A stretch of DNA of 64,000 bases from Clostridiales bacterium (GCA_021204025.1 JAJQAC010000019.1:55693-119692); one strand, 5' to 3'; counted from the first letter of the stretch, positions 17,099 through 25,751 are shown. Notes: generated by a model from the letters alone, not told the origin. Program-made: numbers and translations.

Positions 17099-18406
17099 AT
17101 GGAAATGGACAAAACAATCCGCCGGATCGCGGACGCCTATTATAACCGGGGGCTGTCAAAGGCAAAAACGCGTGATCTGACCGGCGCGGCCGGCGATCTG
17201 AAACAATGTCTCCGGTACAATAAATATCATACGGACGCTCGGAATCTGCTCGGCCTGATTTATAATGAGACCGGCGAAGTTGGTGCGGCTCTTGTACAAT
17301 GGGTGATCAGTCTGAATTTACAGGAGCAGCAAAACCTGGCGGAGGAATATCTGAGCCGCGTTCGTGAGCAGCACGGCTATCTGGAGATCGCGGATCAGGC
17401 GGCAAAAAAATATAATCAGGCATTGGCATATGCGCAAAATGATAATGAGGACCTGGCAATCCTGCTCTTAATGCGTATGCTGGAGGAATTTCCTCAGTTT
17501 GTGAAAGCGCAGGAGCTTCTCGCGCTTCTCTATATCCATCATGAGGATTATACGAAGGCCGGCCGCTGTCTTTATCAGGCTGCCAAAATTGACCGTTATA
17601 ATCCTCAGGCACAGTATTACATGAACATAGCCAAGCGTAATACAGGCCGCGCGGAAGTGGAACGTCGTAAGCTGAAAAACGCATTTTCACACAGACAGAT
17701 GCAGGATGATGATATCATCATGCCTCCCAGTTACAAAGAAAATACCGGATGGCAGTCAGTATTAAATATCCTGGCAGGTCTGATCATAGGAGTCGTGGCG
17801 GCTGTTTTTCTGATACTGCCGGCGGAACGGGAGGCTCTGAATCGATCACATAATGATGAAATGCTGGAAAATCTGGAACTGCTTAATCAGAAAAGTCTTC
17901 AGATCGACAGTCTGGAGCGGGAACTTGTGTCAGCGGCTGCCGCTAAGGAACTGGCAGAAAAGGAGCTCGCCTCCTTCACAGATGAAAACAGTGCGATGTT
18001 AGAGCAGTACCGTAATCTGGTGCAAATCCTGAAAGATCTGGAAAATGATCAGATCAGTGAGGCGTCCTTAATCTATGTACAAACAGACTGGTCTATCCTG
18101 CAGCAGGAGGAATCACTCGCGGATACGCTGACACAGGTTTATCAGGTGATGGCGGAGACCGGTTATCGGTTGTTGGAACGTATGGGAGATACGGCAATGG
18201 AGGAAGACGATGCCGCTGCGGCAATTGGATATTACCAGTATAGCCTCTCTATCCGTGAGGATAATGTCGCGGCGATTTATAAGATCGGACTGGCTTATCA
18301 GGCGCTGGGAGATACAGAGTCGGCGAATCAGTATTTTGGGGATGTGATCATGAATCATGCGGATTCGGAGTATGCGGAAATGGCGAAAGAGATGAGGGGG
18401 TATTAG
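17099..18406 (+). CDS. Membrane-anchored tetratricopeptide repeat protein
   Basis: 435 aa. Helical TPR repeats occupy about residues 8-180 (AYYNRGLSKAKTRDLTGAAG, NLLGLIYNETGEVGAALVQW, KAQELLALLYIHHEDYTKAG). A single membrane segment follows (VLNILAGLIIGVVAAVFLIL, about 221-240), then a coiled coil (about 250-305) and a final TPR pair (about 360-430). The N-terminal half is probably cytoplasmic and the C-terminal half extracellular. CCGGAG lies 8 bases before the ATG. It ends the valS-folC transcription unit, as a terminator follows. Specific function unknown. Confidence 0.75.
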   Translation: MEMDKTIRRIADAYYNRGLSKAKTRDLTGAAGDLKQCLRYNKYHTDARNLLGLIYNETGEVGAALVQWVISLNLQEQQNLAEEYLSRVREQHGYLEIADQAAKKYNQALAYAQNDNEDLAILLLMRMLEEFPQFVKAQELLALLYIHHEDYTKAGRCLYQAAKIDRYNPQAQYYMNIAKRNTGRAEVERRKLKNAFSHRQMQDDDIIMPPSYKENTGWQSVLNILAGLIIGVVAAVFLILPAEREALNRSHNDEMLENLELLNQKSLQIDSLERELVSAAAAKELAEKELASFTDENSAMLEQYRNLVQILKDLENDQISEASLIYVQTDWSILQQEESLADTLTQVYQVMAETGYRLLERMGDTAMEEDDAAAAIGYYQYSLSIREDNVAAIYKIGLAYQALGDTESANQYFGDVIMNHADSEYAEMAKEMRGY

Positions 18407-18515
18407 AAAATAAGTGCCGACGTGAAAAATGTCCTCTACAGATATTCTTCTTGCTCAGGGACTAAGTTGTTGGCATACATTCAATCAATATAAATAATAA
18501 TTCTTCGGCAAAAGG

Positions 18516-18569
18516 GAAGATACACAAAAGATTAGATTTGTTAGATCTTTATATGTATCTTCTTTTTTT
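18516..18569 (+). terminator. Intrinsic terminator before the spoIIA operon
   Basis: GAAGATACA (18516-18524) pairs with TGTATCTTC (18554-18562), with an inner AAAGAT/ATCTTT stem, followed by seven T residues. It ends the transcript of the TPR gene about 100 bases before spoIIAA. Confidence 0.85.
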
Positions 18570-18672
18570 ATTTTATATGCAAAGCAGGACAAAGTGTTCT
18601 GAAGCGTACATTTGGACGTGTTTTCTTTCTATCGATCAACATGAAAAATTTTATGAATAAAAGGAGTGAACC

Positions 18673-19014
18673 ATGATGCAGAATTCATTTACCTACGAAC
18701 CGTATCAGCAGACGCTGATCATCCATCTTCCGAAGGAGCTGGATCATCATAACTGCCGTAATCTGAAATATGAGACGGATCTGCTTTTTTCGGAGAATTA
18801 TATTAACCGTTTGATTTTTGATTTTTCACAGACGGAGTTTATGGATTCTTCTGGGATCGGGATTTTACTGAACCGGTATAAACAGATGCATTTAAGTGGG
18901 GGAAAGACAGTCATTTATGGGGTAAACGGACAGATTGCGCGCGTGCTCGCCATAGGAGGGATCGGAAAGCTGATGATGATCTGTGACTCCAAAGAGGCCG
19001 CTCTGATCCGATGA
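18673..19014 (+). CDS. spoIIAA: Anti-sigma F factor antagonist SpoIIAA
   Basis: 113 aa STAS-domain protein. The phosphorylation site is in EFMDSSGIGIL, with Ser59 as the likely target, and the STAS fold runs through the whole length. Unphosphorylated SpoIIAA binds SpoIIAB and frees sigma-F in the forespore. It is the first gene of spoIIAA-spoIIAB-sigF and has a strong AAGGAGTG site. I looked for a sigma-H promoter or a Spo0A box in the 100 bases upstream and did not find a convincing match. Confidence 0.96.
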   Translation: MMQNSFTYEPYQQTLIIHLPKELDHHNCRNLKYETDLLFSENYINRLIFDFSQTEFMDSSGIGILLNRYKQMHLSGGKTVIYGVNGQIARVLAIGGIGKLMMICDSKEAALIR

Positions 19015-19042
19015 AGGATATGGGAAAGGGAAGGAGAAAACG

Positions 19043-19459
19043 ATGGAACAGTTTCATCTGGAGATTGACAGCAGATCCAGAAATGAAGAATTTGCCAGAG
19101 TGGTCACAGCGGCTTTTTTAAGCCGTCTCGATCCGACACTGGAGGAGGTCAACGATGTGAAGACCGCGGTATCGGAAGCGGTTACAAATGCTGAGATTCA
19201 CGGATATGGAGGTGGTGAGGGTACGATTGACATCAAAGGACGGATTGAAGAACGGACTTTTACAATTGAAATCTCCGATCAGGGAATCGGCATCCCGGAT
19301 ATCCAAAGGGCGATGGAGCCGTTATTTACCACAGATCGAACCGGTGAACGTTCCGGCATGGGCTTTTCCTTTATGGTTGCATTTATGGACGGAGTCTTTG
19401 TAGAATCCAAACCAGGTAATGGCACCAGGGTTGTGATGAGAAAAGAAATCGGCAGGTGA
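19043..19459 (+). CDS. spoIIAB: Anti-sigma F factor SpoIIAB
   Basis: 138 aa serine kinase of the GHKL family. The N box is in SEAVTNAEIHGY (about residues 44-55), the G1 box in DQGIGIPD (about 79-86) and the ATP lid in GERSGMGFSFM (about 99-109). It holds sigma-F inactive and phosphorylates SpoIIAA. It lies 28 bases after spoIIAA and 6 bases before sigF. Confidence 0.97.
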   Translation: MEQFHLEIDSRSRNEEFARVVTAAFLSRLDPTLEEVNDVKTAVSEAVTNAEIHGYGGGEGTIDIKGRIEERTFTIEISDQGIGIPDIQRAMEPLFTTDRTGERSGMGFSFMVAFMDGVFVESKPGNGTRVVMRKEIGR

Positions 19460-19465
19460 CGCGGG

Positions 19466-20185
19466 ATGGAGGATACGCTGACGCTGATTGGTCTGGCTCA
19501 CGAGGGAGATCCGAAAGCGAGAGATACGCTGGTTCTGGAAAATACGGGGCTGGTGTGGAGTATCGTACGTCGGTTTCAAGGGCGTGGCTGCGAGCAGGAG
19601 GATCTTTATCAGATCGGATATATCGGACTGATCAAAGCAATTGATCGCTTCGATACCAGCTATGATGTAAAATTTTCAACCTATGCGGTTCCCATGATTA
19701 TGGGTGAAATCCGGCGGTTTTTACGGGACGACGGCATGATCAAGATCAGCCGCAGTATCAAGGAGATGAATGTCCGTGTACAGCGGACGAGAGAGGAGAT
19801 GATGTGGGAACTGGGTCGTGAGCCGACGCTGGAAGAGATCGCGGACAAACTTTCTGTCAGCCGTGAAGAAGTGGCGGCGGCAATCGACGTTGGCGCGGAG
19901 ATCGAGTCAATCGACAAAAATGTGGGAAATGGTGATGATCAGAACCTGCGTCTGATGGATCGTCTGTCTGATGAGTGGCATGAACAGGAAAATTTACTGA
20001 ACCGTATGCTACTGGATGAGATTTTCTCCCGGCTGGATCCACGCGATCGTGATATCATCGAGAGACGCTATTTCAAAAATCAGACACAGGGGGAGATCGC
20101 AGCAGATTATCATATCTCTCAGGTACAGGTCTCACGGCTGGAAAAAAAGATTCTTCGTCGGATGAGAGAATATCTGGACTCGTAA
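19466..20185 (+). CDS. sigF: RNA polymerase sporulation sigma factor SigF
   Basis: 239 aa. Region 2 (EDLYQIGYIGLIKAIDRFD then KFSTYAVPMIMGEIRRFLRDD) spans about residues 47-90, region 3 (LGREPTLEEIADKLSVSREEV) about 113-135, and region 4 (TQGEIAADYHISQVQVSRLEK) about 203-223. It switches on early forespore genes, including the spoVA genes just downstream. Standard spoIIA operon order. Confidence 0.97.
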   Translation: MEDTLTLIGLAHEGDPKARDTLVLENTGLVWSIVRRFQGRGCEQEDLYQIGYIGLIKAIDRFDTSYDVKFSTYAVPMIMGEIRRFLRDDGMIKISRSIKEMNVRVQRTREEMMWELGREPTLEEIADKLSVSREEVAAAIDVGAEIESIDKNVGNGDDQNLRLMDRLSDEWHEQENLLNRMLLDEIFSRLDPRDRDIIERRYFKNQTQGEIAADYHISQVQVSRLEKKILRRMREYLDS

Positions 20186-20233
20186 AATGACATACTAGGG
20201 AACAGACAGAATACGGAAGGGAAGTGGTGGCAG

Positions 20234-20476
20234 ATGCTTTTTCGTAAATTCCTGCGGCTGCTGATCAGTGCTGCCTGCCTGGCGGCACTGGCAGGCGCGG
20301 TATGGTTTTGGCTGTTTCAGGATAAGGGATCGAAAGTACAGGAGGGAACATTGATTTATGAGCAATCCAAAGACAGTATATTTGAATCTCCCGAAAATAA
20401 CAGAGGTCCACAAAAAGGAGATATTTTTAGCGGATATTGCAGATATTTACTGCTCAGATGTATCGATTCAGAGTAA
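20234..20476 (+). CDS. Possible small membrane protein upstream of and overlapping spoVAA
   Basis: 80 codons starting MLFRKFLRLLISAACLAALA, a basic N-terminus followed by one hydrophobic segment (residues about 8-27). The first 41 codons lie in the gap between sigF and spoVAA and look protein-coding; the remaining 39 are out of frame with and overlap spoVAA by 119 bases, which is unusual. GAAGTGGTGG could be its ribosome site. It contains the AGGAGGG site used by spoVAA, so translation of it could couple to spoVAA. It may be a chance ORF. Confidence 0.35.
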   Translation: MLFRKFLRLLISAACLAALAGAVWFWLFQDKGSKVQEGTLIYEQSKDSIFESPENNRGPQKGDIFSGYCRYLLLRCIDSE

Positions 20477-20990
20477 ATGCCGGGCGCAAAAGGTCTGTGC
20501 CATCCGCGGAGAACGCAGACAGAACCGGGTGCTTCACACGCTGGATCTGATCCGTCAGATGGAAAGCCTGGATCCGCAGATTCAGGTCAATAACATTGGT
20601 GAACTGGATACGATCATCAGCTTTCATCCCCCGCATCCGCCGAGAATCATCTGGCAATGGATCAAGACGATCTTTGTCTGCTGTCTCTGTTTTAGCGGCG
20701 CTGCGTTTGCGATTATGACATTTAATAATGATGTGAATGTCCAGGACGTTATGAAGGAGGTTTACCGGCTGATCACAGGGCGGGAGTCCGATGGTTTTAC
20801 GGTTCTGGAGGCGACATATTCCATCGGTCTTGCCGTGGGCATCCTCGTCTTCTTTAATCATTTTGCAAAATGGAAGATAAGTTCAGATCCGACGCCGCTT
20901 GAAGTAGAGATGAGGCTGTATGAGGACAATATCAGCAAGACCGTGATTCAGAATGATGCGAGAAAGGAGAGAGAAACGGATGTCCGTTAG
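20358..20990 (+). CDS. spoVAA: Stage V sporulation protein AA
   Basis: 210 aa. A soluble N-terminal half (TVYLNLPKITEVHKKEIFLADIADIY split over residues 6-31, then DPQIQVNNIGELDTII) is followed by two membrane segments (about residues 98-118 and 150-170). This matches SpoVAA, part of the forespore inner-membrane SpoVA channel that moves Ca-dipicolinic acid. AGGAGGG lies 11 bases before the ATG. It overlaps spoVAB by 11 bases. Expression in the forespore by sigma-G is expected from the family, not shown here. Confidence 0.9.
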   Translation: MSNPKTVYLNLPKITEVHKKEIFLADIADIYCSDVSIQSKCRAQKVCAIRGERRQNRVLHTLDLIRQMESLDPQIQVNNIGELDTIISFHPPHPPRIIWQWIKTIFVCCLCFSGAAFAIMTFNNDVNVQDVMKEVYRLITGRESDGFTVLEATYSIGLAVGILVFFNHFAKWKISSDPTPLEVEMRLYEDNISKTVIQNDARKERETDVR

Positions 20991-21426
20991 GGAAATCCTG
21001 GAGAGTGCGGCGCTGATCCTGATCGGGGCTGGAGCCGGTGGGATTATCTCGGCCGGGGTTTTTGCATTTCTGGCCATCATCGGAGTATTTCCGCGTCTGA
21101 TCGGCAAGACAGGTACCGGACGTCAGATCTGTTGTTATGAGACGGTCATTATCCTGGGAGGAATTCTGGGAAATGTTCTGGACCTCTATGAATTCCCGAT
21201 CCCGGCAGGAGGTCTGATCGGCGATATGCTTATGGCCGTTTTTGGATTGTCAGTGGGAATCTTTGTCGGATGTCTGGCGATGTCTCTCGCGGAGACTTTA
21301 AAGACGCTTCCGGTAATCAGTCGCAGGATCCACCTGGCGGTCGGAGTGCAGTATATCATTCTTGCGGTGGCCATCGGGAAAATGCTCGGATCGCTGATCT
21401 ATTTTTACCGGGATATGGGAGCGTGA
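20980..21426 (+). CDS. spoVAB: Stage V sporulation protein AB
   Basis: About 148 aa with four or five membrane segments (for example LILIGAGAGGIISAGVFAFL near the start, LMAVFGLSVGIFVGCLAM in the middle, VQYIILAVAIGKMLGSLIYF at the end). I start it at ATG 20980, 8 bases after AGAAAGGAGAG; a longer in-frame ATG at 20953 lacks a good site. Member of the SpoVA channel operon. A 290-base gap with a hairpin array separates it from spoVAC. Confidence 0.88.
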   Translation: MSVREILESAALILIGAGAGGIISAGVFAFLAIIGVFPRLIGKTGTGRQICCYETVIILGGILGNVLDLYEFPIPAGGLIGDMLMAVFGLSVGIFVGCLAMSLAETLKTLPVISRRIHLAVGVQYIILAVAIGKMLGSLIYFYRDMGA

Positions 21427-21679
21427 GAATGCGCCAAGGCGCATTCTTTGTTCTCTTACAGGAAAGTTCGTCCTGTAAGAGAAAAAGCCCTCCGGGCGGG
21501 GCGCTGAGCGCCAGTGGCGCTCGTTCAGCGCCGACCGAAACAGAGTGTAGAGCGCACTCGCGCGTAGGGAATTATGTCGCTTATGCGACCGCGTCTACGC
21601 TCCGCTTCGGTCGTTGCTAATCGAGTGCCACTGGCACTCAGCAACGGCGCGAGAATCCTGCTTTGCAGGATTCTTTTTT
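21427..21679 (+). repeat. Six-hairpin intergenic repeat element, copy A
   Basis: A chain of inverted repeats: GAATGCGCC/GGCGCATTC (21427-21446), a perfect 13-base stem TTCTCTTACAGGA/TCCTGTAAGAGAA (21451-21483), a nested GCGCTGA stem (about 21500-21533), a long CGACCGAA/TTCGGTCG stem (about 21533-21613), GTTGCT..GAGTGCC/GGCACTC.AGCAAC (about 21613-21645) and GAATCCTGC/GCAGGATTC with six T residues (21653-21679). The last three modules recur at 47.8 kb. The element lies between spoVAB and spoVAC and ends as an intrinsic terminator. Confidence 0.8.
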
Positions 21680-21721
21680 AAGAAATTTACAATACAAAGA
21701 CCAGAAGGAGAACAAAACATT

Positions 21722-22177
21722 ATGGAGATCAATCAGCAGGAATACAATAAATACGTAGAACAAATCACCCCGGTACGTCCGCTGTGGCCGGAGCTTCTCA
21801 AGGCTTTTGTGACCGGAGGCGTCATCTGTTCCATCGGCCAGATATCGACCATGTGCATGATGAACTGGTGGGGGATGGAGAAGGAAACCGCGATGACCTG
21901 GACACAGCTGGAACTGATTCTTGCGAGCGTTATTCTGACCGGGTTCAATCTTTATCCAGGTATTGTAAAATGGGGCGGTGCCGGAGCTCTCGTTCCGATC
22001 ACCGGATTTGCCAACTCGGTAGTAGCGCCGGCGATTGAGTATAAGACAGAGGGACATATCTTTGGAATCGGCTGTAAGATTTTTACGATTGCCGGACCAG
22101 TGATTTTGTTTGGAGTGTTTACAAGCTGGGTGCTGGGGCTGATCTATTGGGTGCTGAAAGCTATTGGAGTGGAGTGA
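21722..22177 (+). CDS. spoVAC: Stage V sporulation protein AC
   Basis: 151 aa membrane protein. The N-terminus NQQEYNKYVEQITPVRPLW and the segments GGVICSIGQISTMCMMNWW and GGAGALVPITGFANSVVAPA are typical of SpoVAC, which acts as a mechanosensitive channel component in the spore inner membrane. I start at ATG 21722 with AAGGAG 11 bases upstream; a longer open frame runs back into the hairpin repeat and is not real. spoVAD and spoVAE, which normally follow, are not found in the window. Confidence 0.93.
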   Translation: MEINQQEYNKYVEQITPVRPLWPELLKAFVTGGVICSIGQISTMCMMNWWGMEKETAMTWTQLELILASVILTGFNLYPGIVKWGGAGALVPITGFANSVVAPAIEYKTEGHIFGIGCKIFTIAGPVILFGVFTSWVLGLIYWVLKAIGVE

Positions 22178-22410
22178 GCTGTATACTCTATTATTCATTC
22201 ATTTTGAATAAGAAAATTTGAAATTGCGCAGGTGCAACCCCCATCGAGAAAGTTAAAATTATGCTTGTTAGCTAGGAAGCTATGTGCTAAACTGCATTAT
22301 AGGTTTTATACTTTTGTCAGTAAGATAATGTAAGTTGCAATACAGATAATATGTGGCTTGATGAGCGGAACAGGTTTATCTTTAATGTAAGAAGATGGGG
22401 GATTTCATTT

Positions 22411-23706
22411 ATGCGAGGAAAATATGAAGAAAAAATATCTGAGGTAATAAAATTTGCTCAAAATAATGAAAACACTATCAGCTATAATGTTGTCGTAGAT
22501 ATATTAAAAGAAAAAACAGAAGGAGTAACAGAGACTGATATTACTAGCGTAATGCTGGAACTTAACAAATACGGAATATCCATTACGCCTGAAAAAGATG
22601 AAGGTTATACTGCTGAAGAAACAGACCCTGCAAATTTTATCCCGGCGGAAGTTAATATAGGTCAAAGGCCGGTGAATATATACAATTTAATGGAACGTTT
22701 GGAAAACAGAGAGATTGATTTAAATCCGGGTTTTCAGAGAAAAGGAAATTTATGGTCTTTGACGCAGCAAAGCCGTTTGATAGAGTCTCTGATGTTGAAA
22801 ATTCCAATTCCTGCATTTTATTTTAATGCTGCTGATGAAGACAACTGGATTGTAATTGATGGGTTACAGAGACTGACTGCATTTCAAAATTTTCTGGTTG
22901 GTACTAACGATGAAGAAAGCGGAAATAAGACGAAGAAAAAACTTGAAAATCTTCAATATCTGACGGATTTCAATGGTCATACTTTTGATGAACTTCCGAG
23001 ACAGTATATGCGGCGGATTAAAGAAACACCTGTTATCGCATATACTGTTGAAAAGGGAGCTCCCGATGAAATTGTATATAATATCTTCCAACGCATCAAT
23101 ACCGGCGGAATAGTGCTCAATGATCAGGAAATTAGACAAGCGCTCTATCAGGGTAAGGTAACTGATTTAATCGAAGAACTTGCAAGGACGAATGAGTTTC
23201 TGATTGTAACTGAACATAGTATTCGGACGGAGCGCATGCTGGACCGGGAATATGTAACACGTTTCCTTGCATTTACCGAGTTGGATCATACGAAAGAATA
23301 TAATGGCAATATAGATAGTTATTTGATTAAAGCAATGAAACTTGTTAATACATATCCTGAAGAAGATATTGATCGCATTAAAAAGAGTTTTAGGAGAATA
23401 ATGAATTATTGTTATCAGATATTTGGAAGATATGCATTCAGAAAATACAGCCGGATGGGAAGAAGAGGTCCAATTAATAAGGCTTTATTTGAAATATGGT
23501 CTTTTTGTTTTTCGAAGTTATCTGATGAAAATTTAGAAAAGCTCATAATGATCAAGGGTGATTTCCTAAAAAAGTTTGAAGAACTACAAAATGATCCGGC
23601 TTTTATAAAATATCTAAAAAGTGGCGATCAATATTCAACGAAATACAGAATTACTATGGCGCAAGATCTGATAAAGGAGATTTTATGTTACGAGAAATTT
23701 ATGTAA
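22411..23706 (+). CDS. DUF262 domain protein with sigma-1.1-like N-terminus
   Basis: About 431 aa. Residues about 80-230 are a DUF262 (ParB/Srx-like) domain with DLNPGFQRKGNLW and the VIDGLQRLTAF motif, followed by the helical INTGGIVLNDQEIRQALY segment. DUF262 proteins use nucleotides and occur in GmrSD and other anti-phage systems. The first 75 residues resemble the winged helix of sigma-70 region 1.1 (TISYNVVVDILKE then LELNKYGISITPEKDEG). I start at ATG 22411, after AAGATGGGGGA; an in-frame ATG at 22351 is possible. It overlaps the ATPase gene by 22 bases. The DNA is markedly AT-rich compared with the neighbours. Confidence 0.82.
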   Translation: MRGKYEEKISEVIKFAQNNENTISYNVVVDILKEKTEGVTETDITSVMLELNKYGISITPEKDEGYTAEETDPANFIPAEVNIGQRPVNIYNLMERLENREIDLNPGFQRKGNLWSLTQQSRLIESLMLKIPIPAFYFNAADEDNWIVIDGLQRLTAFQNFLVGTNDEESGNKTKKKLENLQYLTDFNGHTFDELPRQYMRRIKETPVIAYTVEKGAPDEIVYNIFQRINTGGIVLNDQEIRQALYQGKVTDLIEELARTNEFLIVTEHSIRTERMLDREYVTRFLAFTELDHTKEYNGNIDSYLIKAMKLVNTYPEEDIDRIKKSFRRIMNYCYQIFGRYAFRKYSRMGRRGPINKALFEIWSFCFSKLSDENLEKLIMIKGDFLKKFEELQNDPAFIKYLKSGDQYSTKYRITMAQDLIKEILCYEKFM

Positions 23707-24806
23707 AAAACTTTAAGTGCTTTGAAGATTTTACTCTGCCGTTGAGGCAGGTCAATATTCTGAGTGGTATGAATGGCATGGGAAAGTCTACAATGCTCCA
23801 AAGCATCTTATTAATACGTCAGTCTTTTTTGCAGGAAAATGTAATGAAAGGACTTCGACTAAACGGAAAATATGTTTCTCTTGGAAATGCGCAGGATATA
23901 TTGTATGAAAAAGCCGAACAAGAAATAATCGGGTTGGGATTTACTGATGAGAATCAAAAAATTCGATGGGAATATCAGTATACAGTTGATTCGGATTATC
24001 TTCCGATTATACAGCATACAGATGAATCGGACCATCCTTCAATAATAAACGGAAAAGTGTGTTGCCAAGGAATCTTAGGTACACGTTTTACGTACATTTC
24101 TGCTTATCGGATTGAACCAAAAGATTTATACAAAGTTCAGAATGAAAAAGAATTATTTAGCAGGGAATTTGGAAATAACGGTGAGTTTGCTCTACAATAT
24201 TTAGGAATGTATAGAGATGAAGAAGTTATGAATCCTCATGTGATTTTAGAAGATCGTATGGGTCCTTCACTTCTCAATCAGACAAGACTATGGTTAAATC
24301 GGATTTCTCCAGGTGTTTCACCACAGGTGATTATCAATATGCAGCAAAGGAACGCAGAGGTTCGTTATGAATATATTGAAGGTAGAGAAAAAACACAGTC
24401 CTATAAAAGTGTTAATGTTGGATTTGGAATTACTTATGTTCTGCCACTGATTGTCAGCATTCTGTCTGCAAAGGAAAATGATATTATTGTTATGGAAAAT
24501 CCGGAAGCGCATATTCATCCTTCAGGGCAGAGAATGTTGGGAGAATTAATTGCACGAGCCGGTGAAGGCGGTGTGCAATTGATCGTTGAAACACATAGTG
24601 ATCATATATTAAATGGTGTACGCTTGGCGGTTAAAGAGCATAAAGCTTCTAAAGATAATATTGAACTGTCCTATTTTTACAAAGAGAGTGATGATGGATA
24701 CAGACATAAATGTGTTTACCCTCATATTTTATCAGATGGACGACTGGATTGCTGGCCGGAAGGATTTTTTGATGAGTGGGACAATACGTTATTAGAATTA
24801 CTTTGA
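23685..24806 (+). CDS. AAA/ABC-type ATPase, DUF3696 family
   Basis: 373 aa. The Walker A motif is in SGMNGMGKSTMLQS (about residues 28-41) and the Walker B in IIVMENPEAHIHPSGQRM (about 267-284), with a following H-loop-like ETHSDHILNG. The C-terminus with DGRLDCWPEGFFDEWD fits DUF3696. This architecture is the OLD/RecF/SMC-like ATPase used in several defence systems. It overlaps the DUF262 gene by 22 bases, with GATAAAGGAG inside that gene as ribosome site, so the two are co-translated. The DNA is AT-rich like the rest of the cassette. Confidence 0.88.
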   Translation: MLREIYVKNFKCFEDFTLPLRQVNILSGMNGMGKSTMLQSILLIRQSFLQENVMKGLRLNGKYVSLGNAQDILYEKAEQEIIGLGFTDENQKIRWEYQYTVDSDYLPIIQHTDESDHPSIINGKVCCQGILGTRFTYISAYRIEPKDLYKVQNEKELFSREFGNNGEFALQYLGMYRDEEVMNPHVILEDRMGPSLLNQTRLWLNRISPGVSPQVIINMQQRNAEVRYEYIEGREKTQSYKSVNVGFGITYVLPLIVSILSAKENDIIVMENPEAHIHPSGQRMLGELIARAGEGGVQLIVETHSDHILNGVRLAVKEHKASKDNIELSYFYKESDDGYRHKCVYPHILSDGRLDCWPEGFFDEWDNTLLELL

Positions 24807-24826
24807 GTATGGAAAGTGAGGGATCA

Positions 24827-25570
24827 ATGACAGCCGCTGTGAATGATTTATCATTTAAGCAAATACACCACAGTAAGGAAGAAGCTATTGAATGTATTCG
24901 CCAATGGATGCATGTATGCAAAAGAATTGAATCTAGAGAAACGACAGCAGTAAATGAAATATATTCAGTCAGGCTTAATTCTTCTGCAGAAATTGCTCCA
25001 GGGTATCCTCTTATTGATTTAATTAAAGAATTCAAATTAAAAGAAGAAAAAAGTTATTTTCTACATTTATTATGTAATCTTCCAGAACCCGATGATTTAT
25101 CAGAAGAAACATCGGAATACTTTTACTTTATGGATATGAAATCTTTAATTTGTGCGTACGCAAAAGAGGGATTTCTGATTAGCCTTGAGACGATAGAACC
25201 ATTCAAAGAGTGTTTGATTAATGGAAAAATTGGAGGAGAGTATATATCCATTAAAAATATTTCCAAGATGGATCACGTCAATTTATATAGTCAGAAACTC
25301 GGAATTCGATTTTATCAACCCAATCCAAAACATGGAAAGACTTCATATATAGGAGCTAAGGGACGTTATGTGAATCCTATGGACTTAAGTGATGAAGAAG
25401 CTCAGAATTTATTAAACCTGGCTATTGAGATTAACGGAATTCTGTACGGGAAATTACATGGAAATTACTATTGTTTTAGGAGGCATATCAATAATTGCTA
25501 TCATGGATATAAGAATAATGACTTGGACTCAAATATTCGTTGCAAAATTGATATAGGAAATTGGGAATAG
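24827..25570 (+). CDS. Third protein of the DUF262/ATPase cassette, unknown
   Basis: About 247 aa, not recognised. No signal peptide or membrane segment. The C-terminal part is rich in Tyr, His and Cys (YYCFRRHINNCYHGY), and a conserved-looking stretch YQPNPKHGKTSYIGAKGRYV lies at about residues 165-184. I start at ATG 24827, with GAGGGATCA just upstream; ATG 24809 is the alternative, 3 bases after the ATPase stop. Tight spacing and shared AT-rich composition place it in the same operon. It may be an effector or sensor of the cassette, which is inference. Confidence 0.6.
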   Translation: MTAAVNDLSFKQIHHSKEEAIECIRQWMHVCKRIESRETTAVNEIYSVRLNSSAEIAPGYPLIDLIKEFKLKEEKSYFLHLLCNLPEPDDLSEETSEYFYFMDMKSLICAYAKEGFLISLETIEPFKECLINGKIGGEYISIKNISKMDHVNLYSQKLGIRFYQPNPKHGKTSYIGAKGRYVNPMDLSDEEAQNLLNLAIEINGILYGKLHGNYYCFRRHINNCYHGYKNNDLDSNIRCKIDIGNWE

Positions 25571-25751
25571 TATAATAAAAGAATACATATAAAATAAGAT
25601 TTCTAATATATATGTAAAAAAATGGTATTGACAGAAAAGTATTCTAAATATGTAGAGTCAAAATCTAATATGCAAGATTGGCTAATAACAAATAATTAAG
25701 GAAGAACTCAGCAACAGAGGAATTACTCATTCACCATGGGAGGCGGAAATT

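Noticed and set aside
18570..18672. Sigma-H promoter or Spo0A box for spoIIAA
   Set aside because: An AGGACAAA stretch was noticed, but no matching -10 element at the right distance and no clear Spo0A box.
21614..21721. N-terminal extension of SpoVAC
   Set aside because: The open frame runs through hairpin repeat copy A and the ribosome site lies just before ATG 21722. The same false extension appears before the PTS IIB gene at copy B (47847-47957).
22178..25751. Prophage or transposon carrying the DUF262 cassette
   Set aside because: No integrase, transposase, structural phage gene or flanking direct repeat was found, so only composition supports transfer.
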